Source of the DNA: Jimgerdemannia flammicorona
Taxonomy: Eukaryota; Mucoromycota; Endogonomycetes; Endogonales; Endogonaceae
Assembly: GCA_003990745.1 (NCBI GenBank)
Contig: RBNI01001528.1
Location: 1 to 22,024 of the forward strand
Length of the DNA: 22,024 nucleotides
Reading direction: 5' to 3'
A program made the position numbers and the translations under genes. Positions 17,472 through 22,024 of the stretch are shown here, in pieces. The notes below the pieces were generated by a model that was not told the DNA's origin, did not search any database, and saw only the letters and a program-made list of their open reading frames with translations. The stretch's first letter is position 1. Each line of letters opens with the position of its first letter.

Positions 17472-17992
17472 ATGGACGAAAACAAGGTAAGAAATCGTGT
17501 GCCGTATCCATGGATTCAATTGCTAGGACGATTTCTGCCAAAGCCGACGTTCTCCACGACTTTGCTAACGTGAAGCCCCATGTGTATTTGTGTTAGAGAG
17601 AACCAACCTTGCCCGAGCGCCGCATCATGATCTACTGTGTTGGCTATTACAAGGAACATTTCGCCAAATGGGATGACGACCTTTACTATGACGTTTTATC
17701 GGACGATGAGAAACACGAAACGACCGACGGTTATGTGAAGGAATCCCCGACCGCTCAAGCCAAAAATACCATCAAGGCCCTCGAGGGAGATGTGCTGTAT
17801 GAGGACATACGCCATACCTACGGAGGAACCCTCGCTTTGGCCTTCGCGGCCATGATTAAGACCGTTCGTAATAGCGGCAAACCGATGAAGAACGAAGACC
17901 TGAAGACGCTGGACCGCTTTGGGTATTTCGACGAGTATCCAGCCATTAAAGAATCCCTAGAGTGGGAGGTTTCGTACAAGGAGGAAAATTAA
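17472..17992 (+). CDS. Unknown small protein, two exons (gene copy 1)
   Basis: Predicted exons 17472-17486 and 17597-17992, coding 136 residues. Exon 1 gives MDENK; splicing joins it in frame to REPTLPERRIMIY. The ATG has purine-rich context (CAGGATGG) and lies about 130 bases after the expected transcription start. The protein has an aromatic/acidic segment (YYKEHFAKWDDDLYYD, LSDDE), a helical middle (NTIKALEGDVLYEDIRHTYG, LALAFAAMIKTV) and a C-terminal part (MKNEDLKTLDRFGYFDEYP). No signal peptide, transmembrane helix or known family is seen. Copy 2 downstream is a pseudogene of it. CpG and codon use look host-like. Function unknown; a lineage-specific gene is likely. Confidence 0.68.
17487..17596 (+). 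other. Intron of gene copy 1
   Basis: 110 bases, GTAAGA donor, TTAG acceptor and a perfect GCTAAC branch point at 17564-17569, 28 bases before the end. This matches short fungal introns and joins the two frames exactly. In copy 2 the intron is 88 bases and the 22 missing bases include the branch point. Confidence 0.75.
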
Positions 17993-18689
17993 CGGGACGC
18001 AAACGTTATCGATATCTTCTGCCTCGATTAGTAGTGTTCCCACATATATTTTTTTAAATTACCATGTATATTATGGCAGTTTATCTAATATCACTGTACA
18101 ATTTATTTTATTTTATTTTATTTTGAGTGAGCAGTAATTACTTCAATAAGACTACCGTATTCTCCCGACATTAATACCGAGGGCCTTATTCCATTTCTCC
18201 TACGTTTGGGATGTGGGGCGAGGGTTTTAACCTGATTTGTGTTATCGGTTGCTCCCACGTGAGCCATAATATCCGATCTCGGCCGTATTGTATTGAAAAA
18301 ACGGTGGTGCACTGATATATCCTTTTTCCTTGCGGACATGTCGTGTGATTCATAGAATAGAATAGAGAAGCTTTGATTACTGTTCCTATATATATATATA
18401 TTGTTGGGATTTGCGTTTTGTCTATTATATAAACTTTTTTAAGCGAGTGCAGTTGTTACTTCAATGTGTTGTTAGAGCACCTCTTGTCAGTCTTCAAGAC
18501 TCTGCCTTTGATGTTTCTGAATTTTTTGGTAACCGAACGCTAAACTCTTTAGTAACTGGTAAGGACCACATTCGATGCCCTAGACCAGTTCTGTCATTCC
18601 AAGTACCAGGCAAATCCGGTCATGGGATTAACCTCTTGCTCCCATCCTAGTCCCAAGGTATGCGTCGAATGAAAGGGCATTTTCAGATT
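17993..18689. other. 3' flank of gene copy 1 and spacer
   Basis: No gene supported. It contains a TTATTTTATTTT run (about 18104-18123), GTGAGCAGTAATTACTTCAA at about 18127, and, at about 18385-18465, a second similar block (TATATATATATTG ... GTGCAGTTGTTACTTCAAT) that resembles the 3' flanks of both gene copies. This block may be what remains of a third unit. Confidence 0.4.
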
Positions 18690-19820
18690 CAACCCGGTAA
18701 AACCCGAAGTTGACTCGAGTGATTGGCTAACTGGGCTGCGGAGCTGTGGCGTATTGATAATCTGCTTTAAATTCTGGCTTTCGCAGAAATATGGCGCGGC
18801 GCGTAGGAACGGAATCGCAATTTTGCGCGGACGGTGCCCGATCGTGAACCATCATCTCCGATTGCAATACGGTCAGATGACCTAATAAAATTGAGCGTGG
18901 CGCGACAAAGACCAGGACACTCCTCTCCCTCGACCCAGCCTTTCCAACAACTTCGATCCAGCCTTCTTGCTCTGTATCCTACAAACATTTGCACTTAATA
19001 CAATCCCTAGCAACCGAGATGGAACACCCAAACTCCAACATTATCTCCGACGTAGAAAACGTGCAGATTCTCAGGATGGACGAAAACAAGGTAAGAAATT
19101 GTGTGCCACATCCATGGATTCAATTGCTAGGTCGATTTCTGTCAAAGCCAACGTTCTCCTCATGTGTATTTGCGTTAGAGAGAACCAGCCTTGACCGAGC
19201 GCCGCATCATGATCGACTGTCTTTTCTACTATAAGCAATATTTCGCCAAATGGGATGACGACAATTACTACGACATTTCATCGGACGATGATCTCACGTC
19301 GGACGACATTTCGTCGTACGATGACCTTTCGTCGGACGATGAGATTTACAAAACAACCCACACTCCTGCTCCTGTGCAGCAATCTCCAACTTCCCAAATC
19401 GAAAATGCTATCAAGACTCTCGAGGAGGGTGCGCCATATGAGGACATACGTCGGGCTTATGGAGGAATCCTCGCTTAGGCCTTCGCGACCGTGATTAAGA
19501 CCGTTCATAATGGGCGCAAACCGATGAAGAACGAAGACCTGAACACACTGAACCGCTTTGGATATTCGGGCGAGCATCCAACCGTTCAATAGGTCCTGGA
19601 ATGAGAGATTTCGTATAAGGAGGAGAGTTAACAATGCTTTCTCGGAATGCAAGCATTATTATTACAGTGTTCTTATATATATATATATTGTGGCGGTCTG
19701 CTTTTATTTGTCTTATATTATCATGTATTTATGGACGTTTCTTTGAGTGAGCAGTGATACCTGATTAGTACCTCGGGTCTTATTCCATTTCTTCTAGGTT
19801 GGGGGCTGGGGATTGGAGTC
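18690..19820 (+). repeat. Tandem duplication, unit 2
   Basis: Second, shorter unit in the same orientation, containing the pseudogene. Identity to unit 1 is highest across leader, exon 1 and intron start (from ACCAGGACACTCC to GTAAGAAAT) and in exon 2. It ends at CTTATTCCATTTCT, a few bases before the LTR at 19826. Confidence 0.7.
19076..19631 (+). pseudogene. Pseudogene of the unknown small protein (copy 2)
   Basis: Exon 1 (19076-19090, MDENK) is identical to copy 1. The intron (19091-19178) has lost 22 bases including the branch point. Exon 2 (from 19179) begins REPALTERRIMID and carries three stops: TAG 19476-19478 (copy 1 has TTG), TAG 19590-19592 and TGA 19602-19604, before the equivalent end TAA at 19629-19631. 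An extra acidic stretch at 19278-19343 (SSDDDLTSDDISSYDDLSSD) comes from tandem expansion of a 24-base unit present once in copy 1. The frame is otherwise intact, so decay followed a period of coding function. A truncated product of about 105 residues is conceivable if the intron is still spliced. Confidence 0.72.
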
Positions 19821-19825
19821 ATGAG

Positions 19826-19977
19826 TGTTGTATAATACTTCTTTGGAATACGGTGGAAAGAGAGGAGCGATTTTATTGATAATACAAGTAATGTGGTTTT
19901 ACGTAAACTGACGGCACTGATTGCTGACGTATCCTAGATGACGTATATATATATATGTTGAGTTGTATATCCCAACA
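19826..19977 (-). repeat. LTR of a Ty1/copia-like element (152 bp)
   Basis: Minus strand starts TGTTGGGATATACAAC and ends ATTATACAACA, with TG...CA ends inside TGTTG...CAACA. It contains AATAAA (19877-19872). Directly upstream on the minus strand is GAGTGGGAG (19986-19978), the usual polypurine tract of copia elements, so this is the 3' LTR. No second LTR is in the window and the flanks show no matching duplication. Confidence 0.65.
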
Positions 19978-20985
19978 CTCCCACTCAAGGAGATATGTAT
20001 GCCAACAACACCCCTTTCTCTGCTACCTTACTGGTCACAAGGTTTGGTAGGCAACCTTTCAAGTTCCTTTTCCACAACTTATACCCTCTCTACCTCAGGT
20101 TGGTTTGCTGTATCTATTGCAGGGTAGTGGGAGGGAGACAATGGTGATGAGTTGCCCCTTTATCAGTGTTGGATAAGTGACTTCTTTACTTTTTCATAGT
20201 TTCTGATACCTCTGGCTGCATCTGGAGTATACCTGTTTTGATGTAGTGCCTTCTTTCTTTTGCTATCATCAATGAGGTATCATCTTAGTGTGTCATGAGT
20301 TATGTAGAGAGTTGGCTGACCTTAGACATCAAGTGCCAGTATAGGTTATCTATAGGTCCTTAATATCTATAATGGGGTTCTTTAAGCTTTGGTAAGCTTT
20401 CTGATAAGTATAGTTCTGACATATGTGACTATTTCTCAAGTAGAATTACAGATAGGTAGAAGGGTAATTATAGTGGACCAGTTAGATACCAGACTGATGA
20501 TAGTCATTGGGGCTGAGGTAAGTACTGTATCAGTGGAGTCTTCTAATTGGTGCAGGGTAGTTAGATAGTAGATATCACTCTCAGTTACTTTTAATAATAT
20601 ATAGAGTTGAGCCTCAGTTATTAGAGATAGTTGGGGGGCCTGAGGCTACTTAGATCAGATATTTTAACTGTACTTAACTGGAATCAGGAGCTGATATAGC
20701 AATATAATTAAGGCCCACAGACTTGAGTAGTAGAGTATTAGAAATCTCTTCCTACCTTATATATAAGTTCTCTACTTACCTCATTAAGGAGAACTAGGTT
20801 CTACCCACTATTTTATTTAGCTCAGATATAACTATATATATATATTGAGATTTCAGATATATATCTTTGATTATTGGCATATAGTTGCTTTCTCCCTAGT
20901 AGTAGGAAGAGTATAGTATGTAAAATGAGATACAGGCTACTATGCTCTGCTATATCTAATATAGTTGAGCTGCTGGATAATAGTT
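19978..20985 (-). pseudogene. Decayed internal region of the copia-like element
   Basis: About 1 kb with almost no CpG and many TA-rich steps. Minus-strand coding traces exist: at about 20330-20170 a frame (GQPTLYITHDTLR, then TGA, then YLIDDSKRKKALHQNRYTP) open except for stops that fit C-to-T changes, and near the LTR LVTSKVAEKGVLLAYISP before a TGA. I cannot assign either to a named domain. The right boundary is where the sequence becomes GC-rich, near 20985. Confidence 0.4.
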
Positions 20986-21081
20986 AGTCTCAAGAGACTC
21001 ATCTTTCTCTTGCACCATTCGGGTGACACAAGACTCAGGCAACACTTCTCAACAACGTCTTCAAGTATTGGTGCTATCAAG
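20986..21081 (+). other. Leader of the right-edge ORF
   Basis: About 100 bases of balanced composition between the decayed copia remnant and the ATG at 21082, with no other start codon in frame. It may be the 5' untranslated region of a LINE. Confidence 0.3.
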
Positions 21082-22024
21082 ATGGCAAGTAACGCACATT
21101 CTGGTGAGCGTACTGGGCAGGGGGGCCCCAGTGCCTTTGACTGGCAACATGTGGGGGGGGGACGAGGTGCGGGTCTTGGTATGCCGAGTGCTTCAATAAG
21201 GGGTCGTGGGGCTGGAGGAGGTGGCAGAGGAGGTGCAAGGCTACATGGGGGAGGGAGGATGACCTTCGCAGATAAGGTCAGGATGGGGAAGCAGGCGACT
21301 GGACTGGATGGCTGGCTGGAGCTGGGGAAGGCAGCTGCTACCTTGAGTGGCAAGGAGGCCCCCCCACTGGGGGGTCAGCATAGTGGGGCTGGCGGTGTAG
21401 TGGCTGAGGCGGTGACTGCTGATGGCGGTGTAACGGGCAATCTGGAAAAAAATCCAGATGTGACGGCTGATGGGGGACCTGGTCAGGGGAGCGGCGCGGG
21501 ACCCTGGGACCTGGCCGATAGTGTGATGGGCCTGGTGGCGGCCCCGTTACTCAAAAAATCTCGATCGGAATTCACCGTCACGCTGTGCTTCCGTGGCTTG
21601 GCGGTGACAGCAAAGATGGTGCTAGGGCTGCTGGCTAGTGAGGTGAAGGGAGCAGCCTCGGTTAAGTTTTTGAAGAAGCTGGAGGCAGTTGAGGTGGGGT
21701 TTGAAGAGGAGGGTTTGCTACTGGAGGCAGTGGAGAAGGGTGTGGTGTTTGGAGGGATTTCGGTACCGATGGCGAGGTGTATGCGTTGGGACCCCCGAGT
21801 GGTGCATCTGGTGGTGGTGGACCTGCCGACGGTGAAAAAGGAGGAGGCGAGGAGGCTGGTCACGGATGTGGTGAAGGAGTATGGCGAGGTGGTCGATATT
21901 GGATTTAGGGTATGGGAGGGGACTGAGCTCAGGACAGGTGATGTGGACGTCCGGCTGAGGTTGTTTGGGATGGAGAATACTGGGAAAGCTAGGGACTGGC
22001 CAGTGGCGATGAAGTGGGGCCCAG
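21082..22024 (+). CDS. Gly-rich protein, possibly LINE ORF1 (runs off window end)
   Basis: Open frame of 314 codons from the ATG at 21082 (MASNAHSGERTGQGG) to the window end, without a stop. Residues about 14-65 are a Gly/Arg-rich low-complexity segment (GRGAGGGGRGGARLHGGGR) likely to bind nucleic acid. Residues about 80-150 are Gly/Ala-rich spacer. A folded part follows (RSEFTVTLCFRGLAVTAK), then VVHLVVVDLPTVKKEEARRL with YGEVVDIGFRVW, which has the strand-helix-strand look of an RRM-like fold. This order resembles ORF1 proteins of fungal Tad-type LINEs, which usually have Cys knuckles further on, beyond this window. The DNA is G-rich on the coding strand and not RIP-like, unlike its left neighbour, so it could be a recent insertion. 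A host RNA-binding protein is the alternative. Confidence 0.55.
   Translation, partial: MASNAHSGERTGQGGPSAFDWQHVGGGRGAGLGMPSASIRGRGAGGGGRGGARLHGGGRMTFADKVRMGKQATGLDGWLELGKAAATLSGKEAPPLGGQHSGAGGVVAEAVTADGGVTGNLEKNPDVTADGGPGQGSGAGPWDLADSVMGLVAAPLLKKSRSEFTVTLCFRGLAVTAKMVLGLLASEVKGAASVKFLKKLEAVEVGFEEEGLLLEAVEKGVVFGGISVPMARCMRWDPRVVHLVVVDLPTVKKEEARRLVTDVVKEYGEVVDIGFRVWEGTELRTGDVDVRLRLFGMENTGKARDWPVAMKWGP

Larger units (their letters stand above)
16690..18240 (+). repeat. Tandem duplication, unit 1
   Basis: This block contains gene copy 1 with promoter and 3' flank. Similar sequence in the same order recurs at about 18690-19820: an upstream CCCGGTAAA block, the leader (ACCAGGACACTCC), exon 1, intron, exon 2, a TA-rich tract, GTGAGCAGT and CTTATTCCATTTCT. 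Boundaries are approximate, and unit 2 lacks several hundred bases of the upstream part. Confidence 0.7.

Noticed and set aside
17319..17573. ATG at 17319 as start of the gene (84 codons unspliced)
   Set aside because: It overlaps the TATA box, so it should be upstream of the transcription start, and unit 2 has no ATG at this place; the frame ends in the intron.
18385..18400. (TA)n runs at about 18391, 19675 and 19946 as functional elements
   Set aside because: Simple microsatellites common in AT-rich fungal spacers; nothing beyond length supports a role.
20012..20024. Minus-strand AAGGTAGCAGAG as a copia primer binding site
   Set aside because: It resembles a copia PBS but lies before the 3' LTR next to the polypurine tract, the wrong end of the element, and falls in a coding-like frame.
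1..22024. CRISPR arrays, tRNA or rRNA genes
   Set aside because: No regular short repeats with unique spacers, no tRNA cloverleaf and no rRNA sequence seen; the only tandem arrays are the LTR 35-bp repeats.

Overview
The window looks like transposon-rich nuclear DNA of a filamentous fungus, most likely an ascomycete. Three things point there: a short GT-AG intron with a perfect GCTAAC branch point, transition-dominated decay of repeats (CpA to TpA and CpG to TpG/CpA, the pattern of repeat-induced point mutation, RIP), and a mix of Ty3/gypsy, Ty1/copia-like and LINE-like pieces. Species cannot be told from the sequence.

Layout. (1) 1-954: start of an unrecognised gene on the minus strand (runs off the left edge) with its promoter, then about 600 bases of non-repetitive sequence. 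(2) 955-7082: copy A of a Ty3/gypsy retrotransposon on the minus strand, truncated inside integrase and heavily mutated, with its 5' LTR at 5499-7082. (3) 7083-7204: AT-rich spacer. (4) 7205-16018: copy B of the same family, minus strand, full length (8.8 kb), with two LTRs of 1554 and 1567 bp, PBS, polypurine tract and a TTAA duplication. (5) 16019-16440: the rest of the AT-rich target. (6) About 16440-19825: a CpG-containing, host-like island with a tandem duplication of a small two-exon gene; copy 1 is intact, copy 2 is a pseudogene. (7) 19826-20985: minus-strand LTR plus polypurine tract of a Ty1/copia-like element and about 1 kb of decayed internal sequence. (8) 21082-22024: open Gly-rich plus-strand ORF, possibly ORF1 of a LINE, cut by the window end.

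The gypsy family is the main interest. Its polyprotein order is Gag - zinc knuckle - aspartic protease - Cys/His-rich linker - dUTPase - reverse transcriptase - RNase H - integrase (DD35E, then a GPY/F module). Gag through RNase H lie in one frame, and integrase lies in the +1 frame in both copies. The long LTRs each carry a sense-strand ORF of about 326 codons in U3, upstream of the LTR TATA box. This ORF is recognisable in all three LTRs. A second TATA box lies about 160 bp before the 3' LTR of copy B. This layout recalls accessory genes of complex retroviruses that sit in or overlap U3. I do not recognise the protein.

No element here is active. Copy A lacks part of integrase and its 3' LTR; copy B has stops throughout and a mutated RT catalytic motif. 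The dUTPase reading frame of copy B is the longest uninterrupted stretch.
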